A stretch of 64,000 nucleotides of DNA from Dasyornis broadbenti (taxonomy: Eukaryota > Chordata > Aves > Passeriformes > Dasyornithidae), in the NCBI GenBank assembly GCA_013397935.1, contig VZRN01011462.1, forward strand, positions 245,058 to 309,057, read 5' to 3'. The notes beneath the pieces are model-generated. The model searched no databases, had not been told where the DNA came from, and saw only the letters and a list, made by a program, of their open reading frames with translations. Positions 49,501-64,000 of this stretch are shown one piece after another. Within the stretch, counting starts at the first letter, position 1. Each line of letters starts with the position of its first letter. Position numbers and translations under genes: made by a program.

Positions 49501-51019
49501 AGCCCAGCTGCACACTCCAGAGGTGCTGATTTGTATTTGCTATTTATTACCCAGCTTCCAAACACTGTGGGCATCCGGCTTCTTGTTCAGTCACAGGCAA
49601 CAGATTGCCAAAATTGTGCCAGTTTTTCACTCATTTAGGGGAGGGGGAAAAGAAAATTCACGGTGCTCAGTGACTCCAGTTGTAACCCACAATCATTGGC
49701 TACGACTAGAATTTCATATTTGGGGATGGTTTTATTTCAAACCTTTGCTGCAGTGCAAAACTGGAAGAGGACACATTGCTGGCATCCTTAAGTCAAGACT
49801 TAACAAGGGAGTTCAGGTTCACAAAGGAAACTGCATACAGACAATGTGGCTCAGATACTGATAACTAAGGGGGGGAGGAACTTTGGTAATGATTTATCCT
49901 TGTCTTAGAGCTACTGGAGATGAGAGAGGTGCAATTTAAGACTGAGATGGAATCTGCTAACACTGAGGTCTGGTATAGCATAAGAACACTCTTCCAAGGG
50001 AAGTCCTAAGCATTCAGTCAATTTAAAAGCCAGGCTGATCTTGAGCGCTTGTTTTTTGACACTTCTCAGTTATATTTTCTCACTGGCCCAGAACTTTCCA
50101 TTAAGCATCCTGTGGTTACCACAGAGAGGAAATTGGAGCATGAAAAGATTAGGTGATGCAGCCTGGACTGCATCATGCGTTTCTAGAAAATCTGGTGGAA
50201 GAACTTACATATCTTGCGATTCTTGGGTCTCTGGTTTTAGCTGCTAGACCAACTCTCTACCCCAAGAAATCAGAACTAAAGAAGGAACATACAATTATCC
50301 TGAAAATATTCTCAGTGATGTAACAATACAAATTGAAGAGGCTGCAAAATGAAAGAAGTCAGATGAACAGGCCAGCAGCAGCTGTTGTTGCTCCATACTG
50401 CAAGATACAATTCTGCAATAGACTGTCTCATTCATTTTGTCTCTAATGCTCTTGAGGAAAGTGAGCTTTTAGAATGGAAAACCAAAAAATTATGAATGCA
50501 TTGAGGAAATTAAAACAATGCATTGTTCTGTGAAAGCTGCATGTTGACAGTGAATCATTGTAATGCGATTATTTTGTTAACTTCATCTCCATAAAGCCAC
50601 ACTATGAATGGATTGCCACAGGCACTGATAAAGCCATTAGCGATGAAATTTTGGCTTAATTGCTAGGAAGAAATGCATACGGCAAACATCTGTTTTACCA
50701 GGCTTTGTATTACCCTCTGGCTCAGAGTTCTTCAGCTTTTTCATCTTGAGAACATCGTGGACAGTGTCTCAAATTTTCCCAACCCTGACATCGACAACAG
50801 GGTAGACGAAAATGGAAAGTCTGTCTGTTTGCATGCACATTTCAAGGGTTGAAGTGAAAGCTCAGCCTGGAAGGACAGGAGTGTGCCTGTAGTGAGACTG
50901 TCCTTGCTGCACAGTGCCTAACATCTTCCATCTCACAGCTCCTTGCAGCACACTGAGCCACTGTGACCAAGAAATATGAGGTGATTTTACTGTGCTGGTC
51001 TCAAGCTACAAAAATCAAG

Positions 51020-51455
51020 AAGAAATTCCTCAGAGGGCTGGAGCACATTTCCTATGAGGAAGAGTTGAGAGAGTTGGGGCTGTTAAGCCTGGAGAAGAGA
51101 AGGCTCAGGGAAGACTCTGTATTGTGGCCTTCAATACTTAAAGGGGGCTTGGAAACAAGGAGCGGACAAACTTAGCAGTAGGGTCTGTTGCTATAGGACA
51201 GGGGGTAATCATTTTAAATCGAAAGAGGGTAGTTTTAAACTAGATATAAGAATGAAATTGCTTGTGATGAGGATGGTGAAACACTGGAACAGCTTGCTCA
51301 GATTGGTGATAGATGCCCCATTCCTGGAACCATTCAAGGAAAGGCTGGATGCAGCTCAGAGCAACCTGATATGGTTGATTAGGCTTACTGTAGAGGGGCT
51401 GGACTAGATGACCTTTAAAGGTCCTTTCCAACCCACACTATTCTATCATTCTGTT
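51020..51455 (+). mobile_element. CR1 LINE 3' fragment (longest in the window)
   Basis: It begins with CAGAGGGCTGGAGCACATTT and GAAGAGTTGAGAGAGTTGGG. It passes GTGAAACACTGGAACAGCTT and GGACTAGATGACCTTTAAAG, and ends in TTCCAACCCACACTATTCTA with ATCATTCTGTT. It lies inside the last PRKCE intron, antisense to the gene. The 70-codon frame at 50963-51175 overlaps its 5' part and is not a gene. Confidence 0.94.
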
Positions 51456-52526
51456 AAACTGATGCTCAGATGAGGCTACCACTGATTTCAGACAAATGAG
51501 AAACTGATTTTAGGCAGTGATTTTCCTTCATCCCTGGCAAGAGGGACTGTGATATTGCACATCGTTTTGCCACTTGTGCACTAGTTTCTGTGCTTCACTG
51601 TCTGATATTGCTGACACATTATCAGGCCACAGGTTTACTCTGGAAAACCTGCAGCTGGCCAGCTGTGCTCTCAGAAATGGCCCAAAGAATTTCTTGCAGG
51701 GAACTATAACAATATTGAATTCATCAATACACATAAAAGCTGAAGCAGCAATCTGTTTCAATGACTTTTTAATGCATAGTTTGTTATTTGATATGAATAG
51801 ACAGAATCATCCTATCATGCCACGAAGCAGGATCTACCACACTTACCACCACATCAGTAACTCTGGTAAGCAATTAATCTACTGCACCATTCTTTTAATT
51901 TGTAAGATGGCAAATGCACTTTGAAAATGGAAATAACCAACTCAGCTAAGTCAGGAACACAGCCATGGAAACAAAGAAAGTTAGAGAGAGGAGAATCACT
52001 GAATGCTATCAAGACCTTTGTTGTTCTTGGGCAATAAATTATGGTAAACCATAGCCTGGCCTTATGGCTACTGAAAACGGAAATTTTGTTCTCCAAATGG
52101 ACTAAAATTCCAGGAAGAATACCTGTGACAAAATAGCCCAACAGAGGACTAAGATGCCTCAGAGGGTTTTCTGTCTCACAACAGTTGCTCTGGAGAGGAG
52201 ATATCTGTCTGCACTGAAATGATACTTATTGCATATCCAATTACATATTTATGACTGCATTCAGGGAAGAATAATATCATTCAGAAAATGTCAAGATGGG
52301 CTGTGAAGCTCTAAGAATTAGGTTTTAAGAACAGCAAAAATGATCTTCAAAAGACACTGCAAGGTCAATGGAGTTCAGATGTAACAAATATCTTCTGCCT
52401 AGCTGTTCAAAAGTTTGTTCGATCTCTAAAGCACATGTTCCAGACCTACAACTTTTTTTTAATGCTAACTTAACATTTATAATAGCTCTACATGGAACAA
52501 ATTTTCAGTATACTAAACCATAGTGC

Positions 52527-52547
52527 ATATATGTATATATATATACG
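52527..52547 (+). repeat. Short TA-rich microsatellite
   Basis: CATATATGTATATATATATA-type repeat in the last PRKCE intron. Confidence 0.8.
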
Positions 52548-53327
52548 TAAAATTAATTTTGCCACTGAAAAGGCTCATGATCCCAGATTTATGAAAGGAA
52601 GAGCTGGCAGATAACATGCATCATAGGACTGAGCCCCAGTGCATTTTCACCCTTTGTATTCTCTATTCCAAGTCATTAATTGGAGGAGCAAAGACCCTTC
52701 ACAGCAGGTTTCAGAGCCACCAAATCTGCTTCCATTGTCTCTGCCCAGGACAGCCTAGGGTGGCACTTCTATCACTGCTTAGCAATCTAAACCTCAGCTA
52801 TTTGTATGAGTCCTCTGCCCAGAGCACTCTTGCAAGCCTTCAGAAAACAGTTTTTCAAAGTCCTTTTGGCAATTTTCATTCTAAGGCTGAACACAGGGAA
52901 GAAATTTGAGCTTCCAAAGCATCATTAGAATAATCAAATCATGTACAAACTGGAAGGACATTAATGGTGTATTTCTGATGTAATAAAGAACATAATAACA
53001 TCCATCCACAGCGTGAATGAGATTTAAAAAAAAATAAACCACTTCCAAAAGCCTGGCTAATACATAGCCATGCAGCGTTTTGTTCCAAGTCCAGTTGAAA
53101 AATTCAGATTTAAGGCTAGCAGAGTTGAAGGGACATACCTGAACTATGGAGAAGCACAGACCTTACAGTACCATGTAATATATCTCCTCAGAAAATTTAT
53201 GATGGCAGAGAAAAGATGGAACGTAACAGAGAAGCAAGCCAGCTCTGCTTATCAAGGAACTCGTGTGTTTTGGAGATCAGCAGAGTAGCGAGGCAGAACA
53301 GAAGCAAGGCTTTTTCCACAATAGCAT

Positions 53328-53400
53328 CTCCATGACCTCCCTTGGCAGATTATTCCATTGTCTGATGGGACCTCAGTGTTTGACCATTTTCCCTAATGAT
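53328..53400 (-). mobile_element. Decayed CR1-like fragment
   Basis: CTCCCTTGGCAGATTATTCC, GTCTGATGG and TTTTCCCTAATGA follow, in order, the antisense CR1 block around CTGGGCAGCCTGTTCCAGTG and TTTTTCCTAATATC. Divergence is high, so it is an older copy than the other CR1 pieces. Confidence 0.5.
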
Positions 53401-55739
53401 TTTACTTGTTTAGTGTCATCATTTTATATTGACCGGAGCCCATCTGAACACATCTTAAGTGTTGTTTTATTTTGAAAGTGTTTACAATATAATCGTATAT
53501 TTTCCCCCCTTAGTCATCTTAATGGTTGGTCAGAAAATAGAAGACTACCTGTGTAAATATATGCATTCTTGCGTGAGCAGAATTTTGTATGTGCATGCAA
53601 CACTAAATTTAAATGCACAGACGACTCTGTATGCATTGTACGCTTCTTTCCCAACACATATGTACACTCACATATCCCATGCAAGAATGTCTATTTTCTG
53701 ACTAATAATCCGGCCTCTCTTTTCATAGTTCTTTTCACAGAACTAGGCCCTCCTCAACACAAGATTAAAGTAATTTTTTTAATCCTCTCTTAACATTACA
53801 AGTCACCTTTAAATAATCAACAGCCCTTTATTAATACCAAAATATGTTAAAACCCAAAACATTCCAAACACAGGCATTAGTTATGTTTTTTCTATAGTTA
53901 TTCTATAGCTATGGAACAGTTTCTTTGTTAATCTGAATCAATGAATCTCAATGTTACACTCACAACTGAATTTAGAGAAGAACTCTCTATGTAGATTTTA
54001 AAGCAGATTTTATTTCATTGGTGTTCACCTTCTTCCCTCTTCTCTGAATTTTTCAGAGTGCAATCTGCTCTAGCTTGGTAAATATACAAAATTACCTTTA
54101 TAGCATTTGAAATTTACTGTCCTAAATTCCTTTGCCATTTCTGAAGTTGAATAATTAATAATTTTATTTTATTCATGTGTTCTTTCTCTCCAGCCTAGAT
54201 TTGTATCACACTTTATTTTCCAAGTAATACATCATTCAGTTTTAAGAGGACAAATAAAAAATTCAAGTATAATCTTGCTTAAAGATTGCTATACAACAAC
54301 AAAATCCAAACAACTGCAAAATTTATACACTTGGTACAAAACAGCTGATGGATCATAAACATGGATCATAAACAGATAAGGTGTGCTCTTTCAAAGCGTA
54401 GAAGTTATCAGTCAAAGCTGATAGGACCCAGTCACTGGGAAAGACACCTTAGAGAGAACAGACTGAGAACATGAAAATAATAAGAGATGCCTGTAACATA
54501 GAGTATAACATATTATATTAATTAACCACTATAAAAAAAAAAAGAGTTCTGAAAAAATTCCAAGCATACAGGACTACTAGACTGCAGGAATCAAATTTGG
54601 CAGAATAAAGAAAGTTGGCAGATACAACATAGAAAGAAGTAGTATGAAAATCCAACATTACAGAAGTAGCCTGAAGAAAAATGAGAAAAAGTGTAAATAA
54701 AGATGTAGAAAATTACCCTAACAATTATTAAGGAGCAAGCAGCTGTCCTAAAATTTATACAAAGGACTACTCTGAAATAATCTGCAATCGCTACTGAAAC
54801 TGAACAATTCAACTAAAATACCATTAAAGAAAGCAGAAAAAAGGAACAAAAGAACAGGAATTAATGAAATAGGAATGGCTTTACAATGTAACTGCAGTGA
54901 AATAATTACCAGAAAGAGAAAGAAGCTCCACTGAGAAGGCAGAAGGCATTTATATCAGCAATGAATAAAAATATCTGATATATGAAATGCCTCCTGACTT
55001 TTAAGGACTGCCACAGTGGGAGTATTTACAAAAATAATAAAGACCTCATAAAAATACCTATTGTCAAAGGGACTGAGCATCTTGATCATGAAAGGAAAAC
55101 AGCCAATAAACAGACTAGATGAAAGGGAACTGGAAATTAGATGCAGGCATAAAGTGAATATAATTCTGCAATTGTGCGTCTTGATTTAATAACTTTATTA
55201 ACAAAACTCTGATGAATACTGAGCAAAGGAAAAAAAATTTCTGTGAGACGAAAGGCCGAATTCTTGTGAAAACAAGAAAAGACCTACACAAATGCAACTC
55301 AGCTGAACACCGACGACGCCTGAATGCAGCTACCTGAGAGCTGTGGAACCTGACTGGAAATCAGTTAGTCACAGTATTAAATAGACTTCAGATAGTTACT
55401 AAAGGAGTTAATTTGGGGGTTACACTACCTGCAGAAGTGCCTGGAGATGTGGCATTATAAGGTTTCCATTCTCCAACAAATACATTAAGTAAACCTTCCT
55501 CATGTGATAACACTGTATCTTACTATTACTCCTAGAAAGGGATTCATACGGGCTTTCACTTGCTGTTGTCAGTCCCTTTTGGCTCTTTCTGTACAGCTAC
55601 AGAGAGAGAGAGATTTCCCCAAGAGCAGACTCAGAGGAGCTACCTCAGCCTCCTCTTCTGGACGGTCAGCAATGCTTTCACCATCTACACAAGGAACTTG
55701 GGGAAATGCATCTCACTGAACTAAAAGTAAATGCATTTA

Positions 55740-55778
55740 TGTAACATGTAACATGTACATGTAAACATGTAACATGTA
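55740..55778. repeat. ACATGTA-type palindromic tandem
   Basis: Five copies of a core ACATGTA with spacings of 7-9 bases. Each core contains the palindrome ACATGT, so both strands read alike. Confidence 0.75.
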
Positions 55779-56682
55779 GCAGTTCTTCAAAAACAGAGGG
55801 GACTTTTCCACTGCTAAATTGAATTCAGGATTCAGTGTTGGGACCCAAGATTTTTATTTTGTTCATTTGTTTAGCTTTTTGGTTTTTAATACCTTTGAAA
55901 ACTATCTAAAGAAAGAAACCAGCAAGTACCTTGACCATATTCACAGGCTAATCAAACATTGTAATTAGGAATGTGCGAAACTGAAAGACGCAAATTAACC
56001 TCATAAAATTGCCCTCTTGCACGTTTTAAGCACAAAAGTAACTGCACATATTCTGTGACATTTTGTTAATTGCAAGTATTTTCATCCAGAGGAAGACCAG
56101 AATAAATATTTTTGCTTGGCTTTTGTACTTTCTGCAGGTGGGGCTGCTATTTACAGATTTTTGTTACTTTAAAATAGAAATACTCGATTATTATCCAGGA
56201 AAATGTAAGCACATAAATTTATCTAATTATAATGTGTATTTCTTTTCCCCAAGAAGCTGTTTTTTCAAGTTTCTTCACTTAAAATATTATTGATCACAAA
56301 TTCTTGTCTGTCTTTTACTTCAAAATCCAGTGGCCATCAGCAATGCAGAACTGTAAAGGGTTCACACAAAAAGTATAGGCAGAATATATAAACTGAAATG
56401 ATCTATTCTGGCTATGGTATCTTTAAGAACACAGAAAATAATTAAAACAGGGCCTTGAACTCACTCATGGTTTATGTGGCTGAACATGAACATTTTCCTG
56501 CGCATTAAATCTATTCCTGACACTTACCTTTACCGAAACAATGACAAAGAAATCTTTTCAGAGACATTTTTATGTCACCATTTCAGCCCCCAAACACTGC
56601 TGGAATCTCATTTCTCAGAAAAGCTAACAAGTAGAATTGCCAAACCAAGTTTTCTCTGAATGTTATACAAACTGTTACTTAC

Positions 56683-56829
56683 AATCCGAGGTTTGAAAGG
56701 TGGCTTAATTTTCCTTTGTTCTAGAAGAACCCAGTCAATCTCCTTGAAAAATGGATGCTGCTTAATCGCATCTTCCCCGTTTTGTGACGCCACACAGCCA
56801 AGTCGCTTGTTGGGATTTTTTGTCATGAA
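56683..56829 (-). CDS. PRKCE: PRKCE coding exon: end of kinase domain and AGC tail start
   Basis: This is a 147-nt, 49-codon exon, phase 0 at both ends. It follows an acceptor ending CACCCTGTAG and precedes a consensus GTAAGT donor (56682-56677). It starts FMTKNPNKRLGC and ends KPPFKPRI. It covers helices H and I of the kinase domain, including the conserved RLG and HPFFKEIDW of AGC kinases, and the start of the C-terminal tail (PPFKP). Compared with human PKC epsilon as remembered, I see two conservative changes: NPNKR for NPHKR and EQRKIK for EQKKIK. The open frame continues into the intron as VSNSLYN and is not coding there. Confidence 0.97.
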
Positions 56830-61632
<4,803 letters not shown>

Positions 61633-63893
61633 CTAGCACAGAGAAAGAGATTGGATTGAAGAGACAAGTGAGACAACTCTCTCGGCTGCACATTTGCTGT
61701 TTCAACATGATATGCCCCTTTCTATCTCCCAGTGCCCAAGTAGGACTGAATTGCACACTGATTTCAGTAACAGCAGGGCAGGGTTTCTTACCTATGCAAT
61801 TTGCACTAACACAGCTAAGTGTCAATGAGATGCTGTTCTCAGAAGTACTGACTGAGTTTATCAGTCCCCTGAGGAAAAGACTATGCCTGTGAGCAAAAGA
61901 GCAGCATATCCTTCCAAGCTGTTTAAAGCAGGTCACACTATAGGGGGAAAAAGATCACACATACAAAACAGACTGGTGGAAAATGTGAAACATTTCCTTG
62001 TCTCTATCTTGAACAAAACAACCTGAACCAGCCTGTAATGCTGCACAGAGATCATCTGAGAGATTTATTCTTGTCCCTTAGGTAGGGCTGAAGGAAGCCA
62101 AAAGCATTTTTGTTCAAGTTCCTTTTACAGCGTTAAACCACTGTACAATACACGGCTGTGGGACTCACTTTATTTGCGCTTGCTTTCAGAAAAACTGGCT
62201 ACAACTTCTCATGTGGCACAAGTTCAACCTTGTAGCAAATACATTTAGTGGCAAGTAATAGGTTAGCACGATGGAGTTTTATTGTAGCACTTGGTGTTAC
62301 AGAACTACTGTTGTACAAGGAACAAGTTTAATTCTTGCCTCCTTTTCACTGGAAAAAAGCTTGCAGTTTGGCTGCATTGGTTCAGCATGATAGGGAACCA
62401 GGAAAAGTAGAGTGGGTGCCTGTTTAAGGTGAAGCTGGCTGCCTTAAAGTGAGTTGGAATGGCAGCAAATCCACCACCTCCTTATACAACACTTAGCATT
62501 GCAGACAGAAGTCCTGGGGTGAACTGCACGGGCTTAGCGCTCTAGTTGGGAATCAAGACCAATATAAAACCAAATTTAGTCTTAACATAAAAACAGAAAT
62601 GAGTTTAACATTTGGATACACAAGTCTGGATCCCAACTGCATTCTTCATTGAAAGAAAATGGTATTTTATAGCCACTAAATACAGAAAATTAAATGCATA
62701 CTTTTCAAGTGTTATGTGCACTCTTTGGAACTCAGATATTGCTAAAGAAAATGAAATTGAAACACTTCACCATGGTGCAAGAGAAACAGAAGCAGGAGAT
62801 AAACTTCTGGGATTAAGATGACAAATCAGAAGCCTCAGTAAAAGTTCCTAGATTCTTATTATTGCTTTATTTTCAGTAATAATTTTCAAAGGATTTGTCA
62901 AAGGACTCAAATTGTATAGCGAATCAGAAAAGAATTCATACAAAGCCAAAACCACCACACTGGCATTTATTTTCTTTTAATGCTGGAATACTTTTCAAAC
63001 TCTGTAAAACATGCATTTATACTATGAGAGTTTCAAGATGATTCACGCCTTATCAGTTGTGCTACCAAAGTTGGACAGCCATGAACACTAACACTATGGA
63101 TTTATGATTTATTCTCTGTAAAGAATAATAAATAACATTTTTCCACACTTATGGTTGATGAAAGACAAACCAACAACACTTTTCCATTAAACCAGCACAC
63201 TGAATCTTCAAGCGGAAAGATGCACAGGTTACTAACTCAATTAAGCAGACAAAGTCTGCCTAGCAGACTAACTGTTCAATATCGGTTCATTTTAGGTACT
63301 TTGAAATGCACCTCTTAATATTAAAATCTAGGATATGTAAATGCTGCACTGTTCTCAGCTACTTCTTTTATTCCAATGAATAACTTGAAATGTTGCCAAC
63401 TAATATACAGCATTCATATCTAGTTTCTATCTTTCCATGCAAGTCTATGAAGTAGAAGCATAGTATCTTTCGCCCAGATATTTTAAAGAAAGGAAAAAAA
63501 TTATATTCCATGTCCTTTAAATCTCACTAAAAATAAAAACATTTTTATAACTACTAAAGACTACTAAGATTGCAATACTCAGTTGCATCTAGCACCTTCA
63601 GGGCTGCTAAAATCATCATCATGATGCTGAGTCAGAAATAAACAAATGGAGGACACCTTTAATTTCGGGAAACAAATAATAGAGAAACCATGCTTTGTCA
63701 GTCCTATCATAAAGGAATAATTCTTGTGAGCAGTAGAGTAAACAATTTCTGCAGGATTACCTAAGCATAACTGCAGCAGAGTCCAGCCTGCGTCTTAATT
63801 GCTTTTACCTATGTGTAAAGAGTGTCTACGATTGTACATGTAACAGTCTGATGAATGATAATATCTGTACGCTTAGTGCAGTGCAAAAAGTAC
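61633..63893 (-). other. PRKCE: PRKCE intron, about 2.3 kb
   Basis: This intron lies between the activation-loop exon and the C-lobe exon, with GT at 63893-63892 and AG at 61634-61633. I see no interspersed repeat, RNA gene or open frame of note inside it. Confidence 0.93.
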
Positions 63894-64000
63894 CTCCGGA
63901 GCTATATAGTCAGGTGTGCCGCAAAACGTCGTGGTGGTCACTCCGTTCAGAATCCCTTCTTTGCACATTCCAAAGTCAGCCAGTTTACAGTGGCCTTCTG
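63894..64000 (-). CDS. PRKCE: PRKCE coding exon, partial: DFG motif and activation loop
   Basis: Read on the minus strand this exon encodes 35 complete codons from the protein kinase C epsilon catalytic domain, after two bases of a split codon at the window edge. It begins EGHCKLADFGMCKEG, containing the Mg-binding DFG, runs through GVTTTTFCGTPDY, the PDK1-phosphorylated activation loop, and ends at YIAPE, the APE motif of the P+1 loop. The activation-loop threonine is the fourth T, equivalent to human T566 (numbering from memory). The exon ends GAG and is followed by a donor reading GTACTT (63893-63888), which is weaker than the other two donors of the gene. ILNGVTTTT separates epsilon from eta, where I recall ICNGVTTAT. 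PKC epsilon is a calcium-independent, diacylglycerol-activated serine/threonine kinase acting at membranes. Its C1 and C2-like domains and the kinase N-lobe are encoded beyond the window. Confidence 0.97.

Larger units (their letters stand above)
38590..56682 (-). other. PRKCE: PRKCE last intron, about 18.1 kb
   Basis: Bounded by GT at 56682-56681 and AG at 38591-38590. It holds one clear CR1 3' end (51020-51455), a decayed CR1-like piece (53328-53400), a MIR-like relic (46386-46500), a short TA repeat near 52530 and an ACATGTA-type tandem at 55740-55778. The rest looks unique and non-coding. None of the short open frames between 39 and 56 kb resembles a known protein. Confidence 0.93.

Overview
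This is a piece of a bird nuclear genome. CR1 LINE fragments of the avian type are scattered through it, marked by the 3' tail of ATTCTATGATT-like repeats and the TTGGGTTGGAAGG-type motif. It also carries a few decayed ancient elements (L3/CR1-like and MIR-like) and vertebrate-type introns. Species cannot be fixed from sequence alone; the composition is compatible with a neognath bird.

The only protein-coding gene I can support is the 3' end of PRKCE (protein kinase C epsilon), on the minus strand. Four coding exons are visible in transcript order: 63894-64000 (cut by the window edge), 61444-61632, 56683-56829 and 38443-38589 (with the stop codon). All three internal junctions have GT/AG sites and are in phase 0. 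Together they give the last 195 residues of the kinase: DFG motif, activation loop, C-lobe, turn motif and hydrophobic motif. The spacing of the three phosphorylation sites matches the human protein, as I remember it, with no insertion or deletion. The upstream part of the gene lies beyond position 64000.

The terminal exon continues into a long AT-rich 3' UTR, 38442 down to about 35290. It ends at an AATAAA signal (35307-35312, minus strand) and contains an unusual run of about 150 nt that is U/G-rich in the transcript (37080-37230).

Positions 1 to about 35280 are downstream intergenic DNA. In other vertebrates the next gene in this direction is EPAS1, but no EPAS1 exon is visible. The region holds three clear CR1 3' ends, one short CR1 tail, an ancient L3/CR1-like LINE with a recognisable fossil reverse-transcriptase motif, a MIR-like piece, several homopolymer runs and an assembly scar with an N at 12855. 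The 249-codon frame at 12922-13671 next to that scar is the longest open frame in the window, but nothing supports it as a gene.

I found no novel system. The leads most worth checking are the U/G tract in the PRKCE 3' UTR, possible conserved non-coding elements near 9.4-9.8 kb and 50.4-50.7 kb, an A-rich strand-asymmetric block in the last intron, a nested inverted repeat at 34.6 kb and a possible unannotated polyadenylation site near 17.3 kb.
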